Shown piece after piece: positions 36,391 through 48,200 of a stretch of 64,000 nt of DNA (the first letter of the stretch is position 1; each line of letters opens with the position of its first letter). This stretch comes from Sanderia malayensis (taxonomy: Eukaryota > Cnidaria > Scyphozoa > Semaeostomeae > Pelagiidae): contig RQOL01000616.1 of NCBI GenBank assembly GCA_013076295.1, positions 868,001 through 932,000 on the forward strand, in the 5' to 3' direction. The position numbers and the translations under genes are program-made. Under the pieces are notes generated by a model that was given only the letters and a program-made list of their open reading frames with translations, was not told the DNA's origin and made no database searches.

Positions 36391-36689
36391 AAATATGTTA
36401 TGCCTTATAAGGGGCCTTATTTTCCTTGGCTTAAATTGTGGTTGAACGTAATTGGTCGAAAAACAAGAGCCATTGCTTAAAAGCCAAATGCTGCAATCTG
36501 ATCACACCGACAAAACTTTGTTGGGAGAGAAGATTTTTGGACAGTTTTTTTGCCAGTCCATGTCCATAAATCCCTCACACAAGCGAGCAAAAACGAGTGA
36601 GGCACAGGGACGCAATGTAATAAGTCTAGCTTCTGGGGCCTGGGTTCCAGGTTATTTTTTAGCGGCTAAGCGGCTATGATGAAAGTGAA
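36391..36689. other. no recognised feature
   Basis: There is an open plus-strand stretch of about 75 codons (36452-36679) without an ATG start or a known motif. It may be an exon linked to the repeats that follow, but nothing supports that directly. Confidence 0.25.
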
Positions 36690-37900
36690 GGGACGAAGAA
36701 GAAAGGTCGTCCAACATTGAAATATTTCAAATGGAATTAAAGGTAATCAAATAAATTTATTTCTTCTGTTTTACTTAACTTTGGTATCAGGAAGTATTTT
36801 GCCATGTTTGTTAGTTTATCTGAAAGATGAATTTGAGTGATCCCTTCGCTAAAATTTTCTGCCCTGTGCTTGCAGAAAGGGCCTAAAATTTGGCTGTTTA
36901 AAGTTTAGTTTTTTTTAACAAGCACAATTCAATTTTTTATCAATAAATATAATACGATATAACATATACATTTATTTCTATTTTCTTACTTAATTTTAAA
37001 GTTAGTTTTGCTTCATTTTCAAATTTAGGCTCCCGGGGAAGTCATCAAATATGTATAATGGCGGCACAAAAACTAAGAAGACGAAGTGAAAAATTCAGGA
37101 GTTGGAGGTAATCGAGTCAGTATCTTACTTCAATCTTACTTATTTTGGTATCAGAAAATGTTTTGGCGTGTTTATTCAAGAAATTCAGAACTTTCTGAGC
37201 TGTATTTGATCTAAAGATGATTTTGAGTTGTCCCTTCCTTAAAATTCTTGCTCCGGTGCCAATTGTAAGGCCTAAAAATTGGCTTTTGTTGAAATTATTT
37301 TTGTTTCATTGTTTTGGTTTTCACATGTAGGTGCCCCAGGATGGGAAAGTTATGCAAAGATGTAATGGCGACACAAAAATGAAGAAGACAAAGTGAAAAA
37401 TTCAGAAGGAGTTGGAGGTAATCGAGTGAGTATCTTACTTCAATCTTACTTATTTTTGGTATCAGAAAATGTTTTGGTACGTTTATTCAAGAAATTCAGA
37501 ACTTGGGAGCTGTATTTGATTTAAAAGATGATTCTGAGTCAAATTGGCTTTTGTTTAAATTATTTTTGTTTCATTGTTTTGATTTTCACATTTAGGTGCC
37601 CTGGGATGGGAAAGTTGTGCGGAGATGTGATGGTGACACGAAAATGAAGAAGACGAAGAAGTCAACAAACAATGAAAGAATTCAGAAGGAGTTGGAGGTA
37701 ATTGAATTAGTATCTTACTGATCTTTGGTATTAGAAAATGTTTAGCCGTGTATATTCGATAAAATCTCAATTTAGGACCTGTATTTGATCTAAAAGATGA
37801 ATTTGATTGGTCTCTTTATTAAAATTCTTTCCTCTGGTCCTGTATTAGGCCTAAAAATTGGCTTTTGAACATGCTTTTGATTTTTTCCTACCAAATTTAT
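36690..37900 (+). repeat. tandem exon-plus-intron units, about four copies, partly decayed
   Basis: Units of roughly 270-330 bp recur. Each has an AG acceptor, an exon-like block ending TTGGAG followed by GTAATC or GTAATT, and an intron with GGTATCAGAAAATGTTTT and GGCCTAAAAATTGGCTTTT. The best block (about 37595-37697) reads VPWDGKVVRRCDGDTKMKKT and stays open; the two before it have a stop or a shift. A first, diverged block near 36690 has KKKGRPTLKYFKW, which resembles an AT-hook. Function unknown. Confidence 0.55.
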
Positions 37901-38045
37901 ACCTTTATTTACCCATTTCAGCTATCCATGTTATTATGGATTCCATATATTTGGGAGTACTTGACAATTTATTTGAAATAAGCAAGATTGTTGTTTAATT
38001 TTTTCAAATGTTGATCCTCGAAGGAGTGTTTTCACTCAAATATCA

Positions 38046-38183
38046 TAATGCTTCGATTAAGCGCTTCACTTGAATAAAGGCCCCCTATTTGAAATTTTTT
38101 TCAATTAAACGTCTCCTCAAATAGACGCCCCCTAAAATATCAATAAATTTAATAAACGCCTCGGGCATTTAATCGAAGCATTA
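38046..38183. mobile_element. 138-bp MITE with TAATGCTTCGATTAA ends
   Basis: Fifteen bases at each end are exact inverted copies. The inside carries AGGCCCCCT and GACGCCCCCT-like words typical of the AAGCCCC-type small repeats also seen near 2062 and 47023. Confidence 0.6.
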
Positions 38184-38784
38184 CGGTATACATATTCAAA
38201 ATTATCAACATTTATCGCAAAATATAGTTAATTTACAGAAGATATGAAAATCTGTATTACCAAATTACACAGCCTTGCTTTTTTGATGTAGATATCTTTT
38301 TCTAAGTATTTTTCGCTGTGACTCATTAATTATGTTCCACTTCATGCCTCTTACTTTGCAGATATTTCATTGAAGATTTGGAGAAATGAAGAAAGAAGAT
38401 ATTTCTCGATCTTATGAACAATTAATTAAATCATATTTACTTTTTCCACTCTTGTTGAATTTTTTATTAAAAACTAGGGATCGTGTTTTCTTTGTTTTGG
38501 GAATAGGTATAGGATAATTCAAGGGCGTGAAAGAGTAAAATAGGTTTAGGATAGAATTATGGCATATAATGTAAGATAACTACCTAAATAGATGTATAAT
38601 TTGATAGGCTAATAGGTTAACATAGATTGGGAGGGGTAGCAGGGGTTGGTCAAGCTGGGGGTTGGGGCACATGGAAGGTGTAGGAGTGACCCTACATCTT
38701 CCGTGGGATATAGCTGTGTGGCAACCAACGCCACACGGCTGCTGGTTTGTCCCGGACGCTCTGTTTTGTAAAAGGTGGGAGGAA

Positions 38785-38990
38785 GTAGTTACATAAAAAG
38801 TAAGGATGTGCACACCTCTGCCATTTCCAAGCTTGGTCCTTGGAGTGCTGTCAAAGTACCCTGCACTATATGATCCCCATGGAACTGTTGACCAATTCTT
38901 CAGTCTACCCTGCCAGCACATTCTTTGTTGTCTATTCCATTCAAAATGGTCAGAGAAAGATTTTATCTCTAATGCCACTCAATCAAGACT
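38785..38990 (+). pseudogene. decayed exon-like segment, copy 1 of a three-copy family
   Basis: About 70% alike, by eye, to the minus-strand segment near 40330-40520. The frame reads GVLSKYPALYDPHG, then after a shift STFFVVYSIQNGQRKILSL, matching GVLSEYLVLYGLHG and GTSFRCTLHLNGERIVLS in the other copy. The frameshift marks it as broken. No known family was recognised. Confidence 0.4.
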
Positions 38991-40275
38991 TTTCACAATC
39001 TATATCCAAGTTCATTTGTTCGAGACAATATATAACAAAAATGGCTATGAAGCACGAGTACGATCAACAAGACTATGGAATACAGCTCTTAAAGTTAAAA
39101 AGTGACATCTGGTAGCATATCAGCAAAATTTCCCTATTTAATGATCTTTTTGAGAGTATTAAGCATTGCCCCCCGTAGGCCATAGCGTCATTGCATTTAC
39201 TGCACCCCCCAGACCGTATCATCATTATCTGATCAAACAACTGCCGAACAACACAATACTAGAGCATGCACCACTAAATGTTGGCCCTTTTAAATGATAA
39301 AAATCCACGTCAAACATAAAGAACTTTGTGCAGATAAAAAACAAAAATACTACATAGTAAGAGCCAAACTACAAGTCTTGACTTCTTAGCTAAATGCTAA
39401 CACTTTATTCTGATACTAAATCTATATTACATCTAACTTCTTGCATGCAAGGTTTGTCAGGGACTGAGTTTGTCAGCTCATAGCTAAATGGTAATACTTT
39501 CCACTACCTGCAACTCCTAAGCTCGTAGCTAAATGCTAACACTTCATATCGATACTAAAATCTATAATGTATCTCATTTCTTGCATGCAAAGTTTGTCGG
39601 GGACTACCTGCAACTCTTAAGCTCGTAGGTAAATGCTAGTATGTAACACTGATTCTAAAATCTATATTATATCTCATTTCTTGCATGCAAGGTTTGCACG
39701 CAAGACTAGCTGCAACTCCTAAGCTCATAGCTAAATGGTAATAATTTCCACTGATACTAAGGTTTATATTGCATCTCACTTCTTAAGGCTGCATCTAAAA
39801 CTTGAGCTAACCAGTAGCAAATTCAAAAAATAAATGAAAAATAATAAAAAATAATAGAATCTAGACAACAAAAACAAACCATAAATTTATAAAAATATGA
39901 AGATAAGAAAGAGAAGTACCCCTCCTTCTCTTACTTTATCTTAAACATGCAATCTTAAAACTAATTTTGATTGACTATTCTCTAACATTCAATCAAAAAT
40001 CAATATTCTATCTCACTATCAAATGTAATAAAATGAGTGCACAAAGAAATTCACTGGATTGGTGGATTGTAGCCTAATTTGGTAGCCAGGGTCAGGGTTC
40101 TGATGCACACTCTTGCGTAAATGAGGTCAAAACAGCCCGATATCAAATTCAGCGGCCCAGGCTTCAACTACGATGATGCGTACAATACTTAATACATCTC
40201 CTAGTTTTGGATGCTAACAGATAACAAATCCTTCCTCCTCAAACTGTATTCATAGAGATGAAGAAATGTAAACAG
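38991..40275. other. gene-free stretch with a short tandem array
   Basis: Apart from the tandem array at 39377-39785 listed separately, I see no coding exon, RNA gene or transposon ends here. The sequence is AT-rich with A-runs near 39830-39900. Confidence 0.35.
39377..39785. repeat. tandem array of about four ~105-115-bp units
   Basis: Each unit contains AGCTAAATGCTAA or AGCTAAATGGTAAT, a GATACTAAAATCTATATT-like part, and CTTCTTGCATGCAAGGTTTG. The units have diverged and no coding frame is kept. Confidence 0.65.
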
Positions 40276-40545
40276 ATACCTGAATCATTTTAGCCCCGGT
40301 CCTTAAAGTTTTTGAAACTTGGATATTCATGTGAAAAGCATGAAAGAGAAGCAAAACAGATAAAACAATTCTCTCACCATTCAAATGGAGAGTGCAACGA
40401 AAGGATGTGCCAACAAGGTGAACAAAAAAATCAACTTCACCAGCTCCATGGAGACCATACAGCACAAGGTACTCTGACAACACTCCTCCAGGACCAAATC
40501 TCTTGGAAATGGCAGATGAGGTGAGCGCATCCTTTTCTTTACATC
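40276..40545 (-). CDS. exon-like segment, copy 2 of the three-copy family
   Basis: The minus-strand frame reads FGPGGVLSEYLVLYGLHG, VDFFVHLVGTSFRCTLHLNG and IVLSVLLLFHAFHM, and runs to a CAG|GTATCT donor. A TTGTAG acceptor lies near 40548. The domain looks beta-rich but is not recognised. Whether it belongs to a live gene is unclear. Confidence 0.35.
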
Positions 40546-40809
40546 ACCAACGCTACAATAAACAATAATTAAATTAAAATTATGATATAAAATATTATTT
40601 TAAAATAATCAACAATGTCAAAAACATGAAAGGCATGATAGATTTCTCCATTCAATTGAAATCAAGTGCTTCAAGTACTTCCATAAAAATTTTGCATGGC
40701 ACATCTAACCATCGGACCACATCTTGTGAAGTCAGGATATACAGAATAGATTGGTTGGGTTCTAGCAATATACTAGCTATGGGTTGACTAATCCTATTCT
40801 CCTCAGGGA

Positions 40810-41023
40810 CTAAAACAGTCCCTCCAAAATATCTATCTTCCTCTCATGCTTGTAAAAGTGTTGATATTTAAGACTTAAAACAACTATAGAGATAATAATA
40901 TCAAAAAGACTAACTAAAAATATGACAATTGTAAATGTCTTATCATTAGCCCCTTGTCTTGTCTTGTCTTCACACTTGCAAGTATATTTCACCCTACTGC
41001 TACTGTGTTCTGAATTACCAAGG
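40810..41023 (-). CDS. probable terminal exon of a single-pass membrane protein
   Basis: A strong acceptor (TTTTTTGTAG) precedes a frame with SSSRVKYTCKCEDKTRQG, a 23-residue helix (FTIVIFLVSLFDIIISIVVL), a short basic tail (KYQHFYKHERK) and a stop at 40810. The layout fits a type I protein with a 16-residue cytoplasmic end. The exon-like segment at 41310-41507 on the same strand may lie upstream in the same gene. Family not recognised. Confidence 0.4.
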
Positions 41024-41309
41024 TCTACAAAAAATAATGTAATGGACTTTTAATACGCAAATACAAAAATCTTAAAGAAGTATAGGGTTCTAATAAGCTA
41101 ATGCAAACGTCCGAAGCTATTACACAAGAAGTATGGAGCTCTGATAAATAGAAGCAAAGGTATCCAAGAAGAGTGAAACTCTGAAAAACTAATACAAAGG
41201 TCTCCAAGAGCAGACAGGGTGGTTCAAGTGTATCAATGTCCAGAAAGCTTTTCAAAATTGGAAATGAAATGCATGGAGTAATCACAATATAAACGTACCA
41301 ATAAACAAT

Positions 41310-41507
41310 TAACAGAGCATCCATTTTCGTCTGGTAAAATGGAGTTTAAAGGAAACAAAATGCCCTTGCCATCGGATGCAGTTTATTGTCATACCCAGGA
41401 CAACGGGAAGACTGAAATACATTGCAAGTAACACTTCATCAGGACCAACTAGATAGGTGTCTTGAAAATTGTGGATGAGGCAACTTTCACCAATGCTAGA
41501 CACCACC
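41310..41507 (-). CDS. exon-like segment, copy 3 of the three-copy family
   Basis: After a TTTTGCAG acceptor the frame reads VVSSIGESCLIHNFQDTYLV, GPDEVLLAMYFSLPVVLG and HFVSFKLHFTRRKW to a stop at 41309-41311. It lines up with copy 2 over GP..VL..Y...L and the following 25 residues, and both share CGTTGGTG at the exon start. It may be an exon of the membrane-protein gene ending at 40810. Confidence 0.35.
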
Positions 41508-41514
41508 AACGCTG

Positions 41515-42225
41515 CAAAAGTTACATAGAAATTATAAAGTCTTAAAATAAGATATTAAGCATTACGAAAATGAAAACATAAACATCTGCAACTTATCTGT
41601 ATTTGTTGTAAGTTCTGTGTGGTCTGCGTAATCTCAGCGAAGCGAAGGTTCTGTTCAGCCAAGCCAAAGGCCTAAAAAATACCAACAATATTATAATAAT
41701 TAAAACTTTAAATCTAGCAAGCGCAATAAACTAAAATAAGATTTGCTCAAAATATCAACTCACAATCTATTATACCATGTCAATACTAATTTCGGCAATG
41801 GCTCTCGTTTTGTCTCAGCTTCATCTTTCACGCTGTTGGCATGTTGTCTTCATCTTTGATGTACAAGGGAGGTATGTACTACCTCCCACCCGTATCTACA
41901 TCACCCAACCCAAGGATGATGCATTATTCAAGTTCGTATTGTAAATGTATTTGTTCATTTTGGCATGCAAATAAAAACTATAGTAAAGTTTAACTTCAAA
42001 GTACCTTTGCGCAGTTGCATAAAGAGCCAGTCATTTATCTAGACTTCATCATTTCACCTCATTTAGATACGACGAGATACATAAACTTAAACAATTTCCC
42101 TGGCATCTCATGAAGTGGTGTTGTGATGCAACTAAAACTTCTGTTTCAATAGTGCTATATAACATAATCAAAAAACCTATACATGAAACCACAGTGACTA
42201 AGTACAAGTGTGTAAAACAAAAACA
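41515..42225. other. gene-free stretch downstream of IFT140
   Basis: It presumably contains the 3' UTR of IFT140. No clear AATAAA on the minus strand was found close to the stop. Nothing else is recognisable. Confidence 0.35.
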
Positions 42226-45200
42226 CTAAATAAAGTCATCGTTCTGTTCGTCGGAGTTTTCATCGGGATAATCTTCTTCAACGATTTCTTCATCCTGGGC
42301 AGGGTCTTGAGAATCCGCCCCCAATCCTCTACCCAGAGGCATATCTAAAGCGTTATGGATATTCTCGATCGTTCGCATACTTACATAATACGCCATGTTT
42401 ACAGATGGAATTCGCTGTCTCAGCTCTTTCATAAGTGCGTAAGACTAAAAGGAAGGATGTCAATAAATATTAGGGATGAAAAATTGGTAAGAAAAAACCC
42501 TCTTGCTATGAATCTTAAATCGTTTATCATTTATTAAATTTTTCTGAGGGGGAAAACAATGATCAAAACAGTTAAAAAACAAACAAGGGTTATTCTTGTT
42601 ACAAATTGCTGCGAAAATGTGGAGGGATGGAAGGATCATGGTTTCTTACGCATAAGTTCAAAACTTCAATGTGTGTGCAAAATAAAAAGCCATGTGAAGT
42701 TTTCTTCTGATAAATGCAGGACCCACAAAACGTAAATAAATAACAAACGCGATCATTAAGCATCTTTAGTTTGCACAATGTCAACAATCGGGCTCCTTTA
42801 AAACTGTTTAATTGCTACAACCATGTTACATGGATACAAGTGAAATTTTGGCGAAGAAAACAACTAAGAGCTAATTGCAATGAGCAAATGAAAAAAGTTT
42901 AATGCATGAAGGAAACAAGATTCACAAACCTGGTTGAAATCTTGAACTTTAGCATAATGCTCTATCATAAAACCATACACATCACCAATTCTTATTCCAC
43001 TTTCTACATCGGGATCATCAAGCAAGATTCTCAAGTTTTTCATCGCTTCTTCAGGATTCTCTTCGTACATTCTGGGGAAGCAACATTTTATATGATTAGT
43101 TGTTGAATATTCATTAAGCCAACCAATGCATTAAAGCCCTTCATTGCATTGTCAGTAATGGGTAATGCCATACTAAGAAGCTACAATAGGGGACAACAGT
43201 CCTGGGACACCCAGGAATTCTACAAGTTTCACATGCGTATTTTATCTCTCTCCCCCCAAACAATGTTGTCTTTATAGACGGTTATTTTCAATATTGCGGA
43301 GAAATTGTTTTGACCCAGTGGTGAGAAAAGACTGCTGGACAAAACAACATTGTTTTGGGGGGAGAGAGGGGTCGCACTGTGCTCACAGGGAACAAAGTGT
43401 GAAGAAACATAGCATTATCCACTGAAATTTTTAGGTGTCATAGGGAATTTTATCCCTTATCGCAATCTGTTATTTTTAGACACGTACTTTCTTCCTTGAA
43501 CAAATTTCTTGATGAGCATAGCTTTTTGTTTTAAATTAGCCATTCGTTCTTCTTGTTGTTCAGTATTCTTCATTTTTGCTTTTGACAAACATTTATAGGC
43601 TTCAGTGATAGCACTATAAGCCTTCTCATAATTCTGATACTCATCCACCTCCACCTGAAAGTAAGTGTATTTCCCGACGATAGTCATATGTTTGGAGTAA
43701 TAGTAAAAACACCATATTAAAGAGCTCAATGTGAGAAAACTAAACATTTCTTTCCATGCAAGTGCACAGCACTAGAATCACAGTGTAGAATCAAAATAAG
43801 ATTAGTAAACAAAAAATTAAGAAGCATTACCTCAGCACATGCTTCGTAGAATGAAGCTAATGAATCAAATGCCCTTCCTTTGGTATAGAAGCCAATTATG
43901 TTTTTCATGATTTCAGGATCCTTTCTCCAGTCGAGCGACTGAAGATAATTGGCTGCCATTACATAGATCTCCTTTTGCCTCGACACTCCGGCAAAGAAAA
44001 CTATCTTTTCCGTATCACCAGACTTGAGTAGAGCTTTCATGGCCTAAATAAAATAATACCATTCGTTTAGAGAGACAAATCAACAATGAGTTACACAAAT
44101 TATCAATGATTTGTTTCATGATAAACGATCTTGCAAGTAAATCACAGAGTCGTTTAGCATTAGAATAGCTAAACGATTAATCAATTAAGCTATAAGGGGA
44201 GACCCAGGCGAGGCAAAAGGAAAAAACGAGGCGTGGTCACATCGAGAGTAAAGACCAGGGTTGCACTGCTATAGATTTGCCTCAAGCTATTCGGTGGTCC
44301 CTCCGCAATTGGCACATAAACCAATACCTAACAAAGATAGTAAGCTTATTAGCAACAAATCAACCAATGGGTATTTTTCCGTAAGTAAACAATAAAAATC
44401 TATAATAAATAAGATACCTTAGTTTTATTTCCTGCTTGAGTAAATTTTTTTGTCGCCAAATGATAAGATCCTTGTTTGAATGCGCAATCTGCTATTTTCT
44501 CGAGAATTCTTATTCGGTAATCTGCATCAGGATGATCTTTAGGTAGAGTCATCCTCTCTGCCAAGTCTTCATTTATTGTTACATGATTGTCCATACACAT
44601 CACAATAGCCTCCTCGAACTAAGAATAAACTTAATCAATCATTAGATAGTAAACATAGAGCACATAGCTGGGGAAATTTCCGTAACTCCTTATAGGATGA
44701 AACATCGTATAAGAAGTTAAGGAGGGACCACCTCTTATACGATGTAACATCCTATAAGAAGTTAAGGAAATTGCACGAGAACAAAAGTAGCAATTGCTAC
44801 TTTATGTGAAAACTTCAGCAAGTAAACATACTGAACCCAAATTTAAGTTGATGAAATTCATAACTCAACCCTGACTTATTAAAATGTTCAATTATTTCAT
44901 AACAAAAATTGTGTAATGGAGTAAAACATAAGATGTAAAAACAAGGAAACATGGCTACGAACTCGTTTTGCGATGATTAAAAGTGTAACAGCTCTGTCAA
45001 ATTGGCCATGTTGAATGAAGAACTCAGCACATTTGTTCAACATATCAGGGTCTGTTCGTTCATCGAGGTCTTCTGATATCAGCTGCAAAGCACCAAATTG
45101 TTGAGTTTGAAATGCCAGCTCTATAGCTTTCGACACACTGCCACTCTGCAGATAAAAATGAGTTATAAATGGTACACCCACAAAATAAAATTTCACGAAT

Positions 45201-48200
45201 CGTGTAAAACAACAGAAGCAGCTAGTTATTCGATTGAAAAATTCCTTAGGCAAATCGTATAACAATTCTACGTGTTAAATGTCAAAATCTACAATATTTC
45301 TTGGGCTTTCATTTAGCTTTAGATAAGAGCTGGGTTAGATAGAAAATAAACGCAATTTTTAACCAGCTATCCTGTTGCAGACAAAGCAATAATTGGGCTT
45401 ATGTTGTTTGTTATGTCAGATGGAGAAAAATTGCACAGGAAAAGGACCATTATGCAGTGTCTAGAAATGGTTTTGCACTGTGATATGTCAAGCGTAGATG
45501 AGTTTTACTTGAGCATAGCACCGTACCTTGTGATAAAGCATGACCGCCTTATCTTCAAAGCCAGGCTTCTCTGCCAAATACCTGAAACAATGAACTAATT
45601 AGAAAAATGCGCAAACAGAGGTTTATCTCGTTTTCATAAAATCCAATGGCCAAAAGCTAATCATCAGGTTGAAAAAATACCTTGCAGCTTCAAGCATTTC
45701 AAGTGGAGAGCTCAGTAATGCTAGATTCATCAATTCGTTGTCCATTTCATGTTCCTAAAACATCAGCAAATTCATTGAAAAATTGTATATAAAGACTGAA
45801 TTGTTGTGAAACTATTCATTTAAAGAATAGTTTCACTTTAATTCAGTCTACCTTCGCCAAGTTTCAAAAAGGCCATTCCCAGTCACGATCTACAATGTGC
45901 ATGACATTTTCATAAACATGGAAATGCTTACACAATATACAAATATACCTTTTTATAGATCTTTACAATATCAATATTCTGATATAGAATCCGATGTACT
46001 AGCGATTCGATAAACTTCAAAATTCGGAGTAAAACAAACCTTGGCTATTCGAATTGCATTCCCGTAAGCTTGAGCTCGAGAAAAATAATGAACAGCACTT
46101 TTATAATCACCCTGCAAGAAAACAAATAATATCCAAAGACGTGCATTATTATCTACAGGCCAAAGATTGTGTCATTTGAAATGTGTTAGGAAAAGCAAAT
46201 CGCCAACAAACAAACAAACAAACAAACAAACAAACAAACAAACAAACAAACAAACAAACAATAGGTCGTGTTGAAGCAGTAGTGCATCAGAAAACAAGTA
46301 TTTCTTCAACACTCGTGCCATATCTCAGCTATCACTCGTTGCCCTAACAGCAAAAAAATGCTTAGGATACTAGCATAGATTTTCTACTTTCTTTTATTTC
46401 CCCTGCCTTAGTGAGCAATGATGATTCTTGTTGATTTTTAGAGGATTCATGCACTGGTTGTCATAGCACTGAGTAGTCAGTCATCACAGAGGTTGTCAGT
46501 ATCAAGAAGCATTCTGGGCGTACAGTGTGAGACTCACATTCTCAAACGCTAACATGCGCATTGCCTACCTGACTTTCAAAATGACGAGCTATGTGGTAAC
46601 AAGATGATTTATCTCCCGTTTCGTTGCAAATCTCAGCTGCCTGAAAAGAGAGTATACGATAAGAGAAGAAAATAGCAATGACCATATTCATTAGCAAATA
46701 CATTCAAAGCAAGTCAAAACTCAATGGTTGAATTCAGAAGACTTGTAACGGGATATTTACAGCAAATAATCAAAAATCAGGTTTGAAATACATAATGAGA
46801 TTTTGAGCTAACAAAACAAGTTACCTTAGCTATGTTGCCACAGAAGCAGTTTACTCTCACAAGAGACAAAGAATCCTGGGCCGATTCATAAAATTGCAAA
46901 GCGGTATCCATCTCACCAACACTCTCCATGTACTGCGCCCACCATTTTCGTAGGGGTCTAAAAAAGAAATAGAAACTCCATTGTACTACATGTACGCATG
47001 CTGTAAAAGATCTATCAAGCCTCCTCTCTTATAAGCCCCCCTTTCAAAAGAACACTTTAAATTAAGCCCCCCTGGTTTTGAAATTGCAAATGATGACCAA
47101 ATTGTGATTGACTCAACCATAAAAACTCATATAATTTAAATTGCAGTTGCTTACACAAACATGTTTCTGAAGCTTATTTGAGAATTTTATCAAGTCATCC
47201 ACTCTAATGAACCCACGTTTGGAACATCAAAATTAAATAAGCTACCCCGGGGCTTAATAGAGCCTTTACGGTTACAGTATATGTGTAAATGGATATATAC
47301 ACGAATGCGTATGTACATCACAGCAAGACATAACAAATATTCTCAGATAGTAATTGCACATTTAGAAAGATAAAAAACTTTGAATGTGAAAGATAAATAA
47401 AGCTTTTGATCATCAAACCTGTCTTTAGACTTAAAAATGTAAGTTTCCAGCTGTGCTGTGTCTTCGAAAAGCATGCGCGGTACTTCAAATCGAAAAGTAT
47501 CTGAACGCTCAAATCTGTTCAAGGTAACACAAGAGTTAGTAAGATTAAGATACTGATAGCATATAGCAATGCCAAAGTAATATGCTGGACATTTGCATGG
47601 CACGGGTGTTTATATCGGATAAAGGTTTCGGGGAGCCTGTATATGCTGATAAGGGTGAAAGTAAAGGGGGTATTACGTGGCAAAGTGTTCGAGCCAAATA
47701 TCGTAAAATCTCAGATATAGGCACCGATGACTTTGTGCAAGACATAGAGAGTACAAAGGTATAGATTACAAAAAACTTTCGATTCGCCGTACACTCGAAA
47801 AAAGGACAATAACAAACTGCGCAAATACAGTAAAAACCCGCATATAAGAACCAATGGATTAAGAACCTTCAGGGTAATTTTGCTGTTCAAAACAACAGAT
47901 GAAACAATAGCCTATTGTCTTGGAACAATAGGCTGGATGGAAATTTACAGATTCTTATATGCGGGTTTTTACTGTAGTAGCTAATGAATTATGTATGTTA
48001 ATGAATTAATTAGAGTTAGTTAGTAGTAGTTAATGAATTATGCATGAGATATGCATTATGAGAGAACAGCTCACCTTAACAGCAATAAATTAGTTATCGC
48101 GAAACAGGATTTTTGGGATAAAAGCTTAACTATTACTTAGTCCTTATTGGTCATTATAACAGAGTGTAAATTACAGAAAAAAAGTAGGCGTAAAAAACTG

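Noticed and set aside
47545..47764. Overlapping 60-66-codon frames on both strands in an IFT140 intron
   Set aside because: No splice context or family match. The plus-strand frame has charged, soluble-looking content, but nothing supports a gene.
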